NCBI GenBank assembly: GCA_951812625.1 | Contig: CATOSP010000002.1 | Span: 1,746,788-1,810,787 of the forward strand | Origin: an uncultured Dehalococcoidia bacterium | GTDB taxonomy: Bacteria; Chloroflexota; Dehalococcoidia; Lucifugimonadales; UBA3495 | Length of the DNA stretch: 64,000 nucleotides | Direction of reading: 5' to 3' | Part shown: one piece after another, positions 1 to 8,792 of the stretch | How positions within the stretch are numbered: position 1 is the first letter of the stretch | How the letters are laid out: each line of letters begins with the position of its first letter | Program-made: the position numbers and the translations under genes | Notes under the pieces: model-generated | Told to the model about the DNA's origin: nothing | Database searches by the model: none | The model's input: the letters and a program-made list of their open reading frames with translations, nothing else

Positions 1-239
1 GGCTTCTGGCCTCAAAGGAGGGCATCTTCTGCGAGCCAGCGTCCGCCGTGTCTTTTGCGGGACTGTCCAAGATGCACCGGAATGGGTTGAATTTGTCCGG
101 GCGCAGGGTCGTATGCGTTCTGACCGGGACAGGACTGAAGGACCCCGACCTCGCGGTGCGGAGCGTGTCCAACCAGGCGACCGAAGTGGAGCCAAGCATT
201 GAGGCGATCGAGGCGCTGACCATATCAGGTCGCGCGTGA
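1..239 (+). CDS. thrC: Threonine synthase, C-terminal fragment
   Basis: The window opens inside a gene read in frame 3. About 78 residues remain, ending at TGA 237-239. The fragment contains the run EGIFCEPASA followed by a VCVLTGTGLKDPD segment, which match the C-terminal part of PLP-dependent threonine synthase (O-phosphohomoserine to threonine). The PLP lysine and the rest of the fold lie off the left edge. A fold-type II relative such as cysteate synthase cannot be excluded from the tail alone. It lies just upstream of folE on the same strand. Confidence 0.75.
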   Translation, partial: LLASKEGIFCEPASAVSFAGLSKMHRNGLNLSGRRVVCVLTGTGLKDPDLAVRSVSNQATEVEPSIEAIEALTISGRA

Positions 240-330
240 GAGAAGGCGACTCATCGTTAACGATCGACTGATTGAACAGTCCGTATCGGGCCTGCTGGAG
301 GCAATTGGGGAAGACCCGCAACGCGAGGGC

Positions 331-813
331 TTGGAGGCTACTCCGGCGCGGGTAGCCCGGATGTACGGGGAGTTGCTTTCCGGCATCGGGGTCGACCCGG
401 CATCCGAGATTGACACGGTGTTTGAAGCCGATCATCGGGACCCGGTCGTTCTGGACAACATCCCCTTCCACTCAATTTGTGAACATCACCTGCTCCCTTT
501 CTTCGGTACTGCCCGCATGGCATACATACCCAACGGGAAGATCGCCGGAGTCAGCAAGCTGGCGCGTGCGCTGGACATAGCGTCCCGACGACTCCAGGTC
601 CAGGAGCGTCTCACCGGGCAGGTGGCTGACGCGATCGCCCGGGCGTTGGACCCGGACGGGGTGGCCGTGGAACTGGAGGCAGAGCACATGTGCATGGCCA
701 TGCGCGGCGTGCAGAAGCCTGGCAGCCGGGTTACCACCACGGCGGTGCGGGGACGATTCGAGAGCAGCGGGGCAAACCGGGAACAATTGCTCGCGCTACT
801 GCGCCGGAGGTAG
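331..813 (+). CDS. folE: GTP cyclohydrolase I
   Basis: Converts GTP to 7,8-dihydroneopterin triphosphate, the first step of tetrahydrofolate synthesis. From the TTG at 331 the protein has 160 residues. Cys50, His53 (in the CEHH motif) and Cys121 match the family zinc ligands, and the HMCMAMRGVQKPGS segment is present. Family-like sequence (LIEQSVSGLLEAIGEDPQREG) continues upstream in frame to about 268, yet no ATG, GTG or TTG occurs there before the in-frame stop at 217. The true start is therefore either a rare codon near 253, after a GAGAGAAGG tract, or the TTG at 331 with a shortened N-terminus. A sequencing error is also possible. The next gene follows after 3 bp. Confidence 0.9.
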   Translation: MEATPARVARMYGELLSGIGVDPASEIDTVFEADHRDPVVLDNIPFHSICEHHLLPFFGTARMAYIPNGKIAGVSKLARALDIASRRLQVQERLTGQVADAIARALDPDGVAVELEAEHMCMAMRGVQKPGSRVTTTAVRGRFESSGANREQLLALLRRR

Positions 814-816
814 TCA

Positions 817-1794
817 ATGGGCACATCCCCCCTCACGTCGTTCCAGGAAATAGAGTCCGAATGGGAAGGCGTGCTGTCCGCGTGCCCGGTTAACACCCTG
901 TTCCTGACTCCACAGTGGCAACAGGTGTGGTGGGACACGTTCGGGAGCGGCAAGGAGATGGCGGGGTTTTACCTGCGTTCCCCGGAGGGTGTCGCCGGCG
1001 TGGCGTCGCTTACACAGACCGGGGATACCCTGGCCCTGTTGGGTAGCCAGGAGACTGTCGATTACAACGATTTCATGGTACGCGCCGGCTATGAAGCTCC
1101 CTTCTTCGATACCCTCCTTGGTAGGCTGGACGAGCAAGACTGGGGCACGCTCCGGTTGGACTCTCTAGTCGAAGCCTCCCCGACCCTGACCTACTTGCCT
1201 GACCTGGCTCGGGAACGCGGATACTCGGTTCAGATAGAGCAGGAGGATACTTCCTCGGGAATCCAACTCCCCAAGACGTGGGAGGAGTATGTGTCCGGTC
1301 TTTCCAAGAAGGACCGGCATGAATTGCGCCGCAAGTTCAGACGGCTGGAAGCTCTGCCTAACTGGCGTTGGTACTGTGTCACGGCACGTGACGAGGTTGA
1401 CGCCCTGCTGCCTGACTTCATCACCTTGATGCGCATGAGTCGGCAGGAAAAGAGCGAGTACATGACCGGGGACAGGGAGAGCTTCTTTCACCGCATCACG
1501 TCACGAATGGCCGAATTGGGCGTGCTGCGGCTGTACTTCCTGGAAATCGACGACCAGACCGTGGCCACCAGCCTTTGTTTCGACTACGCTTCGTCTCGAC
1601 TGCTATACAACAGCGGGTACAATCCGGAGTTCGGCTACTATAGTGTTGGACTTCTGCTCAACGCCCTGTGCCTTCGCAGCGCCATCGAAGAGGGCATCTC
1701 CTACTTTGACTTCCTCCGGGGGTCCGAGTCCTACAAGCACCACCTCGGCGGGAGCCCCCGTAACCTGTACCAGATGGTAGTGACGCGAGCGTGA
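817..1794 (+). CDS. GNAT-fold acetyltransferase, FemAB/BioF2-like
   Basis: The 325-residue protein resembles the Acetyltransf_6 (BioF2/FemAB-like) proteins. It has two acyltransferase-like halves, a basic HELRRKFRRLE patch near residue 170, and a C-terminal FDFLRGSESYKHHLG segment typical of that family. Members transfer acyl or aminoacyl groups in cell-wall or exopolysaccharide synthesis. The substrate is unknown. It starts 3 bp after folE and its TGA overlaps the GTG start of the following glycosyltransferase by four bases. The two are likely translationally coupled and may act together on a surface glycan or glycolipid. Confidence 0.75.
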   Translation: MGTSPLTSFQEIESEWEGVLSACPVNTLFLTPQWQQVWWDTFGSGKEMAGFYLRSPEGVAGVASLTQTGDTLALLGSQETVDYNDFMVRAGYEAPFFDTLLGRLDEQDWGTLRLDSLVEASPTLTYLPDLARERGYSVQIEQEDTSSGIQLPKTWEEYVSGLSKKDRHELRRKFRRLEALPNWRWYCVTARDEVDALLPDFITLMRMSRQEKSEYMTGDRESFFHRITSRMAELGVLRLYFLEIDDQTVATSLCFDYASSRLLYNSGYNPEFGYYSVGLLLNALCLRSAIEEGISYFDFLRGSESYKHHLGGSPRNLYQMVVTRA

Positions 1795-3005
1795 ACCTCG
1801 AACGAGTCGCCCTGGTCAGCTTCCACGCCTGCCCATTGGCGGCGCTGGGAGAGGGCAAGGCCGGCGGGATGAACCTCCACGTCCGCCAACTGGCCCGCTC
1901 GCTGGGCAACCTCGGGGTCGAAGTGGACATCTTCACCCGAGAACACCCGGAACCGCACGGTATCGCCCAGGAAATCTCTGAGAAAGCACGGGTCATCCAC
2001 CTTCCAGCAGGGGACCTGGATAAGCCGCTGGAAGAGTTATACGACAGCCTTCCCGAGTTCCAGAGCAGAGTGCTGGCATACCAGGGTGTGAATCGGCTGG
2101 AATACCAGGCAGTGCATTCTCATTACTGGTTGTCAGGCTGGGCTGGCCAGAGACTTGCATCCACCTGGCGGGTGCCCCACATCATCACCTTCCACACCCT
2201 CGCACTGGTCAAGATGAACTCACGTGCCGGTGAGACGGAACCGGTGCAGCGACAGGAAACAGAACGGGAGTTGATGCAGGCCGTCACTCGCATAGTTGCC
2301 TACAGCCCCCATGAGCGCAATGCGATGGCACGCCTCTACGGCGCGGACCCGAAGAAGGTCGTACTGATCCCATGCGGTGTTGACCTCGACACCTTCAGAC
2401 CCCTGGATCGGGAGAATGCAAGAAAAGAGATCGGATTGGATGACGCAAAGTCTCTGCTGTTCGTGGGGCGCATTGAGCCCCTTAAAGGCCTGGAACTCCT
2501 GATCCGCGCCACCTCCGAATTGGGCGGAGGGGCAAAGGTGCGTCTGCTCGTGGTCGGCGGAGTACTGGATGGGGACCCGGAATTGGACAGGATGCGCCGG
2601 TTGGCAGGGGAGTTGGGGATCGAGGGGTCGGTGGACTTCGTGGGCCGGGTGGACCACGAGGAATTGCCGCTCTACTACAATGCCGCTGACGTGTGCGTCG
2701 TTCCGTCCTTTTATGAGAGCTTCGGGTTGGCGGCGCTGGAGTCGATGGCGTGCGGCACTCCGGTAGTTGCCACAAGGGTAGGCGGTCTCTCCACGATTGT
2801 CGAACACGGCCGGTCTGGATATTTGAAACCCTGGAGGTGCCCAGATGCTTTCGCCGGGTCTCTGGAAGTGATACTATCGAGCAGGAGACTCCAGCAGAGC
2901 ATGGGCCGGTCCGCCCGGCGCAGGGCCGAGGGGATGAGTTGGGACGCCGTCGCCGCACAAGTAGCTGAAGTCTACGAGTCCAATTTCCCGACCGGCCCAC
3001 GGTGA
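1791..3005 (+). CDS. Glycosyltransferase family 4 protein
   Basis: A 404-residue GT-B enzyme beginning at a GTG that overlaps the previous stop. The N-terminal half has the GGMNLHVRQLARSL acceptor-domain motif near residue 25. The C-terminal nucleotide-sugar domain includes FVGRIEPLKGL (about 224-234) and the EX7E motif at Glu309 and Glu317. The arrangement resembles MshA-type (inositol-phosphate N-acetylglucosaminyl) and sucrose-phosphate-synthase-like transferases, but donor and acceptor cannot be assigned. Coupling to the acetyltransferase-like gene suggests a shared glycoconjugate pathway. Confidence 0.85.
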   Translation: MNLERVALVSFHACPLAALGEGKAGGMNLHVRQLARSLGNLGVEVDIFTREHPEPHGIAQEISEKARVIHLPAGDLDKPLEELYDSLPEFQSRVLAYQGVNRLEYQAVHSHYWLSGWAGQRLASTWRVPHIITFHTLALVKMNSRAGETEPVQRQETERELMQAVTRIVAYSPHERNAMARLYGADPKKVVLIPCGVDLDTFRPLDRENARKEIGLDDAKSLLFVGRIEPLKGLELLIRATSELGGGAKVRLLVVGGVLDGDPELDRMRRLAGELGIEGSVDFVGRVDHEELPLYYNAADVCVVPSFYESFGLAALESMACGTPVVATRVGGLSTIVEHGRSGYLKPWRCPDAFAGSLEVILSSRRLQQSMGRSARRRAEGMSWDAVAAQVAEVYESNFPTGPR

Positions 3006-3017
3006 AGCGGAGGAGAC

Positions 3018-3707
3018 TTGGCTGAGCTATCAGATGATGCGCGGCCCATGGCGGAGCGACGCCAGCCAGGGGCTTTCCACCACTTGGTCGTCCACGTCGA
3101 ACGCACTCTAGGCGCCGGAATCCTCGTCCTCCTGCCCATCGGCATAACCATACTTGTCTTCAAGTTCTTTTTCGACTTCCTAGACCCTGTCTTGGCGAAA
3201 CCCTTGAGCTATCTGCCCGGGCCTCACATTCCGGGACTGGGCCTCCTGATCCTGGTAGTGTTGGTGTATATCGCCGGGCTGGTGACCGCCCACGTCGTAG
3301 GGCGCAGGCTCATCGGCATCGCGCACCGGGCCCTGGAATTCATTCCACTGGTCAAGACGATCTATGGCACCACCCGTACTGCAGTGGACTTGATCTCCTC
3401 GAATAACAACCCCCAGTACTCGGCTGTGGTGCTGGTGGAGTTCCCCCGACCCGGTTGCCAGGCCATCGGTTTAGTTACCTCTCGGCTGGTCGGCCCAGAG
3501 GGAGAAGACCTTCTGGCCGTTTACATCCCCACTACGCCGATCCCGTCATCCGGGTTCCTGATCATGATGCCAAGCAGAGATGTAACACCCGCAGGCATGT
3601 CAGTGGACGATGCAATGAAGATCGTCATATCCGGGGGGATCCTGGCTGGAACAGTGTTCCAACAGGTTGAGAACGGGCGCAAGATAGGCGTCACACCAAG
3701 CAAGTAA
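3018..3707 (+). CDS. DUF502 family membrane protein
   Basis: A 229-residue protein with two hydrophobic segments near residues 31-53 and 72-95, followed by the conserved EFIPLVKTIYGTTRTAVDL segment and the FPRPGCQAIGLVTSR stretch of DUF502. The function of the family is unknown; plant members (COV-like) are membrane proteins affecting development. The start is a TTG at 3018 after a GGAG tract; an ATG follows at 3048. It is the last gene of the leftmost plus-strand group and is followed by an inverted repeat. Confidence 0.85.
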   Translation: MAELSDDARPMAERRQPGAFHHLVVHVERTLGAGILVLLPIGITILVFKFFFDFLDPVLAKPLSYLPGPHIPGLGLLILVVLVYIAGLVTAHVVGRRLIGIAHRALEFIPLVKTIYGTTRTAVDLISSNNNPQYSAVVLVEFPRPGCQAIGLVTSRLVGPEGEDLLAVYIPTTPIPSSGFLIMMPSRDVTPAGMSVDDAMKIVISGGILAGTVFQQVENGRKIGVTPSK

Positions 3708-3711
3708 CAGC

Positions 3712-3750
3712 ACCGCCCGCAAACCCCTCGTTCCGGAGTTTGCAGGCGGT
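3712..3750. terminator. Inverted repeat between convergent genes
   Basis: Arms 3712-3724 and 3738-3750 can pair over 13 positions with one mismatch (ACCGCC and GCAAAC against GTTTGC and GGCGGT). There is no clear T-tract. Its position between the stops of two convergent genes suggests a bidirectional terminator. Confidence 0.5.
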
Positions 3751-3776
3751 AAAGCCCCATTGGCAACGCTTGGTGG

Positions 3777-5093
3777 TCAGTTGGGGTACTTGCCGAACGC
3801 GATCCAGCCTCCGCCGAGGGGTGGACCGAAACCGGCGATGGCAGTCTCAGCCCTCACCGTCACCTGCCGGGGGCCCGCGCTCCCGCGCAGCTGCTCGATA
3901 CTATCAGTCCACATGGCGGTACGGAGACGCCCGGTGCCCAGGTTGCCTCCGCTGGAACTGAATGGGTGCGGGCCTTCCACACGTATATCATCGGCGTAGA
4001 ACGCGAAGGCGTCTCCGCGCTTCACCCCATGCCACTGGAAAGCCTCAAGCCAGAATTGGGTCATGGTGGAGTATCCGTCATAGGGGTTGAAGATATCCAC
4101 CTCGTCGGCGCTCAGCCCGGAACCTTCGAACATCATCCTGGCCAACCGGTCGGTCTCTGCCTCGATCTCGTCAAGCACGGCCTGGGTGCTGCGGGTGCCC
4201 GCGCTGTGCTGGTTGTGGTTCAGGATGTAGACGGGCGGCTGCTTCATGTCTCTGGCCCGCTCGGCGGTGGTGAACAAGTACGCGCCCGAGGCGTTGACGG
4301 GCCGGTCACAGTCCCACAACCGGAGGGGCTTTAGGATGTACCGGGATGACACATAGTCCTCTACTGTCAGTTGGGGTATATCATGCGTGGCGTTGAACCC
4401 CCACGGAGTGAGCAGGCCGTTCCGGTTCTGGTTGACCACGAAGGGGGCCATGTCGTCGTGGGTGCCGCCGTAGCGATGGCAATACTGCTGGTGTGGGAAA
4501 GCGTTGATGAAGTCGTTGCCGCCGTGGTTCCCCCAGGGCACTGTCCATTGTCTGTTGCCCTTGGCGTAGTCCTCGGCGTTCTCACCGCCGCGTCGGTAGC
4601 GGCCAGCCAGATTGCCGGTGGGGTAGATGACCAGGCAGGTTGTGCATCGGCCATCGGCAATGGCTTGGGATGCGAGACCCAGCATCTCCCCGATGGCAGG
4701 AACGCCGGAGGGGCAGAACTCGACGTTGGTGAGCCCCATCTGCTCGACCAACCATTCGCCGTTGACCAGGGTCAGGCCCCACTCTGAGTCATAGGGAGGG
4801 TCGAAATATGGGCGGGGCGCCCACCTTCCCGCGGTTCCGCCGCTGGGACCCGCGATATGGGAGTCACAGCATATGACACCGTCAATCTGGTCGGGAGTCA
4901 CCCCCGCATCGTCCATGGCAAGCTGGCAAGCCTGAATGGAGAACGCGCCCACTGTCCTGTCCATCGACTCGCCATCCCAGCGCCGGTCAATTTCGGAATG
5001 TCCGAATCCGGCCACTGCTACCTGCCCGCGGTGGTCCCAGACTCCCAGGCCTTCCCTGTTTCTTCTCCAGGAATAATCGCTAAGTGATGTCAT
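3777..5093 (-). CDS. Thiolase-family acetyl-CoA acetyltransferase-like protein
   Basis: A 438-residue protein of the SCP-x/lipid-transfer thiolase type. The N-terminal half carries AACQLAMDDAGV-like helix text (ACQLAMDDAGVTPDQIDGV), and Cys127 sits in FCPSG where thiolases have the acyl-accepting Cys (ACASG). The C-terminal half ends with a SSSGGNLGTGRLR segment instead of the classical GHP motif, a pattern seen in thiolase-like proteins paired with DUF35. The DUF35 gene lies 45 bp upstream on the same strand. Together they probably form a CoA-ester-processing complex, as in steroid side-chain or acetoacetyl-CoA systems. The substrate is unknown. Confidence 0.8.
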   Translation of the reverse strand: MTSLSDYSWRRNREGLGVWDHRGQVAVAGFGHSEIDRRWDGESMDRTVGAFSIQACQLAMDDAGVTPDQIDGVICCDSHIAGPSGGTAGRWAPRPYFDPPYDSEWGLTLVNGEWLVEQMGLTNVEFCPSGVPAIGEMLGLASQAIADGRCTTCLVIYPTGNLAGRYRRGGENAEDYAKGNRQWTVPWGNHGGNDFINAFPHQQYCHRYGGTHDDMAPFVVNQNRNGLLTPWGFNATHDIPQLTVEDYVSSRYILKPLRLWDCDRPVNASGAYLFTTAERARDMKQPPVYILNHNQHSAGTRSTQAVLDEIEAETDRLARMMFEGSGLSADEVDIFNPYDGYSTMTQFWLEAFQWHGVKRGDAFAFYADDIRVEGPHPFSSSGGNLGTGRLRTAMWTDSIEQLRGSAGPRQVTVRAETAIAGFGPPLGGGWIAFGKYPN

Positions 5094-5138
5094 TGTTCTC
5101 CCTTTCTTGCGTCCAGGATGCGCCCTTCGCGGGATGGG

Positions 5139-5552
5139 TTATTCGGATACCACTCGCCATTCGTGGATGAACTGCCCCGGCGCGACCTCTTCAAAGACAA
5201 TTTCAACGGCAGCGCCGACCGGCACTTCATCAACAGGTGTTCCGGGGAGGTTGGAGTAAAAGTTGATTCCGGGGTCTTCGTCCAGGTGAACGAGGGCCAG
5301 GTTGTAGGGTTGGTCGGGCCTGCGGCGGTCCAGCCGCCCGTCTTCGATCACGATCGCAGACGAGACATAGCCCTTCCCGCTCACTTCCTTCCACTCTAGG
5401 TTTTCCGCAGAGCGGCACTTGCCGCAGGTCTCCCGCGGCGGATACTGGAGCAGGTCGCAACTGGTGCAGTTCTGGATCACGAGCCGGCGCTCGTTCACTG
5501 CGTCCCAGAACGGCTTGCTCAACTCATCTGGCACGGGGATGACCTTCGGCAT
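5139..5552 (-). CDS. Zn-ribbon OB-fold (DUF35) protein, thiolase partner
   Basis: A 137-residue protein with the rubredoxin-like zinc ribbon Cys29-x2-Cys32 and Cys43-x2-Cys46, followed by an OB-fold beginning near GKGYVSSAIVIED. DUF35 proteins bind acyl-CoA and assemble with thiolases or hydratases. Its position directly before the thiolase-like gene on the same strand supports that partnership. A GGAGGAAG ribosome-binding site precedes the ATG at 5552. Confidence 0.88.
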   Translation of the reverse strand: MPKVIPVPDELSKPFWDAVNERRLVIQNCTSCDLLQYPPRETCGKCRSAENLEWKEVSGKGYVSSAIVIEDGRLDRRRPDQPYNLALVHLDEDPGINFYSNLPGTPVDEVPVGAAVEIVFEEVAPGQFIHEWRVVSE

Positions 5553-5827
5553 ATTCTTCCTCCAGTGGACATGTGTCAGGGCTCCCGCATGTGTCGCAAA
5601 AGGCCGCCAAATTCGGCGGTCTCGTAACTTATGGGAAGCCGTTTGGAGATTACAGCCTATCTTTGTGAGATGTCAATCTCCGCAGTCAGGTGCAGCGCGG
5701 AAGAGGGGTGTATTGTCCGTCAAGGAAACGGGCGAGTGCGGCTCCGTGGCCTGCGGTCAGGCGAATTTGACCCTCTAACCCCCTTCCTGTAGGATTTAAC
5801 ATGATTCAAATTTCGGCTAATGTCCGG

Positions 5828-5849
5828 CAGCCCGGGCACAGCCGGGCTG
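5828..5849 (+). promoter_or_regulatory. Hairpin abutting the ribosome-binding site of the PIG-L gene
   Basis: CAGCCCGG (5828-5835) and CCGGGCTG (5842-5849) form a perfect 8-bp stem with a 6-nt loop. The last stem base is the first G of the GGAGGA ribosome-binding site at 5849-5854. The hairpin could restrict ribosome access or act as an mRNA boundary. The surrounding 5553-5863 interval holds no convincing gene. Confidence 0.4.
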
Positions 5850-5863
5850 GAGGACAACTGCGC

Positions 5864-6568
5864 ATGGAGGAAACGCCGGAACGAGTATTAGTAGTGGTCC
5901 CACACCCTGACGACGCGGAGTTCTGGTGCGCCGGTACGGTGGCTATGTGGGTGCAGGGTGGTGCGGACGTGCACTACGTTCTCTGCACCGACGGCGGCAG
6001 GGGGACCACGGACCCGGGGGCGAGCGGTCACGAGCTGGGGGTCATCCGTGAGAGGGAACAGCGGGAAGCAGCCCGACTCCTCGGAGTCAAAGAGGTTGTG
6101 GAACTGCACCACCCTGACGGCGAACTGGACGACACCGCCGAGTTCCGCCGCGAGTTGGTTCGCCAGGTTCGGAGAGTTCGGCCGGACGTGGTGATGTGTC
6201 CCGAGCCTTACCGCAAGAATCTGGTCTGGCACCGCGACAACCGCATCACGGGTCAGGTGGCGCTGGACGCCGTTTTCCCCTACGCGAGGGACCACCTCCA
6301 TTTCGCGGAACTCTGGCGCGACGAGGGACTCGAACCGCACAAGACCGGAACGGTCCTCTTCTGGGGGGCCGAGTCTCCCGACACCGTCTTTGACATCGGA
6401 GAGTCGCTGGAGTTGAAGGTGAAGGCGGTCATGGTCCACCAGAGTCAGTTGGAAGGCCGGTCACCGCAAGACGTGGAGACCTTCGTTAAGGATATGGCGA
6501 GGGACGCTGCGTCAGCCGAGGAGTACAGCTACGCTGAGTCCTTCCGCAAGGTGAACTTCCGGACGTAG
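5864..6568 (+). CDS. PIG-L (LmbE-like) family deacetylase
   Basis: A zinc-dependent N-acetylglucosaminide-type deacetylase of about 234 residues. The metal motif PHPDD lies at residues 13-17, a second conserved GGRGTTDPG segment near 44-52, and WHRDNRITGQVALDAV carries the third metal-binding histidine region. Family members include MshB, BshB and LmbE. The ATG at 5864 is preferred because GGAGGA at 5849-5854 lies at good spacing; an upstream in-frame ATG at 5801 has no such site. The natural substrate is unknown; many family members act on GlcNAc-linked small thiols or glycolipids. Confidence 0.85.
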   Translation: MEETPERVLVVVPHPDDAEFWCAGTVAMWVQGGADVHYVLCTDGGRGTTDPGASGHELGVIREREQREAARLLGVKEVVELHHPDGELDDTAEFRRELVRQVRRVRPDVVMCPEPYRKNLVWHRDNRITGQVALDAVFPYARDHLHFAELWRDEGLEPHKTGTVLFWGAESPDTVFDIGESLELKVKAVMVHQSQLEGRSPQDVETFVKDMARDAASAEEYSYAESFRKVNFRT

Positions 6569-6625
6569 GCAGCACAGAGTCTCCCCGGTTCCGGAGAAAG
6601 TTGAGCTGAACGGGGCCGAACCCCC

Positions 6626-8287
6626 TTACACCGGGGGTCCTGACGGGTCCTCTAGCATTGCTTCTCTCAGCAATGGCAACGCGGGGGCGCCGTAGGACAA
6701 CAGCCGGTCGTGGAAGCCCTTGAAGGTAAAGTTGGCCCCCTGCTCCCGCTGGTAGTCCTCCCGCAGTTTCATTATCATGAGTTTGCCTAGGGTGTAGTTG
6801 AGATACCCTGGGTCGAATGTGCCTCGTAACGCCTCGCGTCGGGCGGGAAGCTCAGCCATGAAGGCATTCTCCATGAAGTAGCGGGTGGCTTCATCGAGCG
6901 TCATCGCCCCAGTGTGCATCCCCACGGAGCACATGTAGCGGCAGTTGCGTACCAGGGCCTCCAACAGCTGGGTGACCAGCAACTCCGGTTGTTTTGACCC
7001 GTATCCGCCTTCCAGCATCATCGCCTCGGTGTAGTGTGCCCAACCCTCGACGAATGCGTATGAGTTCGCTACGCGATTGACCAGTGGGAGCGGACGCCCG
7101 TAACGGTTGTGCAGGTGGTGGACGAAATGGCCCGGGTAGATCTCATGGATGGACACGACCCTGAGGGTTGAGTAGTTGAAATTGGAGAGCCACTCTTCCT
7201 GCTGTTGGTGCGTCCATTCCGGTTCCACAGGGGTCACATAGTAGAACGACTCGGTTGCCCGCTCCTCGAGTGCACCTGCGGAGTCCATCGCGGCGAAAGC
7301 ATAGCGCATGTAGGTCGGGGTTTCGACCACCAGGCAACGGTCTTCCGACGGAACCGAGACCAGGTCCAGGTCGATCACGGACTGTCGAATCTCCTCCAGC
7401 ATGTCCCGTGTTTCGGTAATCAGCGAAGATGCCGCCGGGTGATGGGAGCCGATTTCCTCCACGATTTCCCTGACACCCCGGCCTGAGTCGATGGCTGCTG
7501 CGGCATCCTTCAGGCGCCGGAGGTTCTCATTCAAGTCCGCCTCCCCCAGGGAGATTAGCCTGTCCAGGGGAACGTTGAGGGCCTCCCCGGTCCGTAGCAT
7601 TGACGAGTACAGTTCGCGCCCGATGGCGAACTCGGGCTGGGCTTTGTCTCGCCGCTCTTGGAGTGCCGAGACGAACCGGTCTAGGGATGCTGCGGCATTC
7701 TCCCTGGCCAGATCGAACTCCTCCTGCACATCTTGGAATCCAACATCTCCCGCGGCCCTGCCGAGGTCTAGCCGGTAGAACTGCGCCATTCCGGAGTAAC
7801 TCTCGATGCTCGATTCCAGGACCGGAATCCCGATATGGTCTCCGAGAGAAGCGGCCATGACTTCTACGAATTCTGGGACCTGCTTCAGCGCTTGAGACAC
7901 CGACCTCACGCGGTCGGGTAGCGGGGCGTAATCCCGGTTAAGGTAGCCGCTGGCGTCGAGGTAACCCACCTGCCGGGTCGGGTTGTTCTCCAGGTTCTTC
8001 ATCTCTGTGACCGAGAAATGCTCCCGACGGAGAAACAACTCCAGGAGCCGGTGGCTCAATCGCTCTTCAGGCGTCAGGGTTTCCGTGGGGAAGGTAGTCA
8101 CCTCGGCAAGCCCTCGGTTGAGTCGTGCAACCCGGTGACGAAGGCTGGTCGCCGACAGATCGGGCAGACGGCCGTCGTACTCATGTCTTCCAATGCGGGA
8201 CCCGGCGTTGGGATAGAAGTCCCAGTATTCCCGGACTAACCGTTGGGAGAGGTCATCGAGGGGGCGATACTCGCCGGCATCAGGCAT
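6626..8287 (-). CDS. DUF885 family metallopeptidase-like protein
   Basis: About 553 residues from the ATG at 8287. The reading frame remains open further upstream, but that part overlaps the next gene and has no family-like sequence. The zinc site HEIYPGH lies near residue 380, followed by EGWAHYTEAMMLEGG with the third metal ligand. The C-terminal YTLGKLMIMKLREDY segment is typical of DUF885 (COG4805), related to carboxypeptidase Taq and M32-like peptidases. There is no obvious signal peptide, so it is probably a cytoplasmic peptidase. It is convergent with the PIG-L gene. Confidence 0.85.
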   Translation of the reverse strand: MPDAGEYRPLDDLSQRLVREYWDFYPNAGSRIGRHEYDGRLPDLSATSLRHRVARLNRGLAEVTTFPTETLTPEERLSHRLLELFLRREHFSVTEMKNLENNPTRQVGYLDASGYLNRDYAPLPDRVRSVSQALKQVPEFVEVMAASLGDHIGIPVLESSIESYSGMAQFYRLDLGRAAGDVGFQDVQEEFDLARENAAASLDRFVSALQERRDKAQPEFAIGRELYSSMLRTGEALNVPLDRLISLGEADLNENLRRLKDAAAAIDSGRGVREIVEEIGSHHPAASSLITETRDMLEEIRQSVIDLDLVSVPSEDRCLVVETPTYMRYAFAAMDSAGALEERATESFYYVTPVEPEWTHQQQEEWLSNFNYSTLRVVSIHEIYPGHFVHHLHNRYGRPLPLVNRVANSYAFVEGWAHYTEAMMLEGGYGSKQPELLVTQLLEALVRNCRYMCSVGMHTGAMTLDEATRYFMENAFMAELPARREALRGTFDPGYLNYTLGKLMIMKLREDYQREQGANFTFKGFHDRLLSYGAPALPLLREAMLEDPSGPPV

Positions 8288-8438
8288 TGTGACCGCCTGC
8301 CTTACTCGGGATTGAGTGACCCGGATATTGTCGCGCGTCCGGCCAGCCGAAACATTCAATAACACACCGGGATACGGACCCGGTGGGCCGCGTGTCCCGG
8401 CGCAACGGGCCCGTGCAGGTCCGTAGGACGGCGAGGGA

Positions 8439-8753
8439 CTAGGAGGAGATTTCGCTGATCTGGATAGTTGGACGAATCTCCGTGTAATTGCGCCGGTCAC
8501 CCAGAACAGGCCCACCGGCCTCAACGAAGGCTTGGTGTACTTCTTCCACCGTGTTGAACGTCATGTGGGCTATGGCGACCCAGGGTGGGGGCGCGTTCGG
8601 GTCGGTGGCGGATATACCCTTGTCCTGCTCGAAGCTCACCATGCCCCGGGAGTCCAACTCCCGGTGAACGATTTCCCGGTGGGTGCTGGCGAAGTAGTCC
8701 CAGTCGAAACTGGAGCCTTCCTCGTTGGGATATGCAAAGGTTACTCTGATCAT
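8439..8753 (-). CDS. EthD-family small protein
   Basis: A protein of about 104 residues with the dimeric alpha/beta-barrel pattern of the EthD family (opening MIRVTFAYPNEEG, later WVAIAHMTFNTVEEVHQAF). Members assist oxidation or degradation reactions, but this one has no assigned substrate. Two adjacent ATGs occur (8756 and 8753). AGGAGG lies only two bases before the first, so the second is the better start. It sits between the DUF885 peptidase and an SDR gene on the same strand. Confidence 0.72.
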   Translation of the reverse strand: MIRVTFAYPNEEGSSFDWDYFASTHREIVHRELDSRGMVSFEQDKGISATDPNAPPPWVAIAHMTFNTVEEVHQAFVEAGGPVLGDRRNYTEIRPTIQISEISS

Positions 8754-8792
8754 CATTTCCTCCTGCTGGCGCGTCCGCGTCGGAGTGGCGGC

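Noticed and set aside
8288..8524. N-terminal extension of the DUF885 protein
   Set aside because: The frame is open to 8524 but overlaps the EthD-like gene, is Pro/Arg-rich without family similarity, and lacks a sensible ribosome-binding site.
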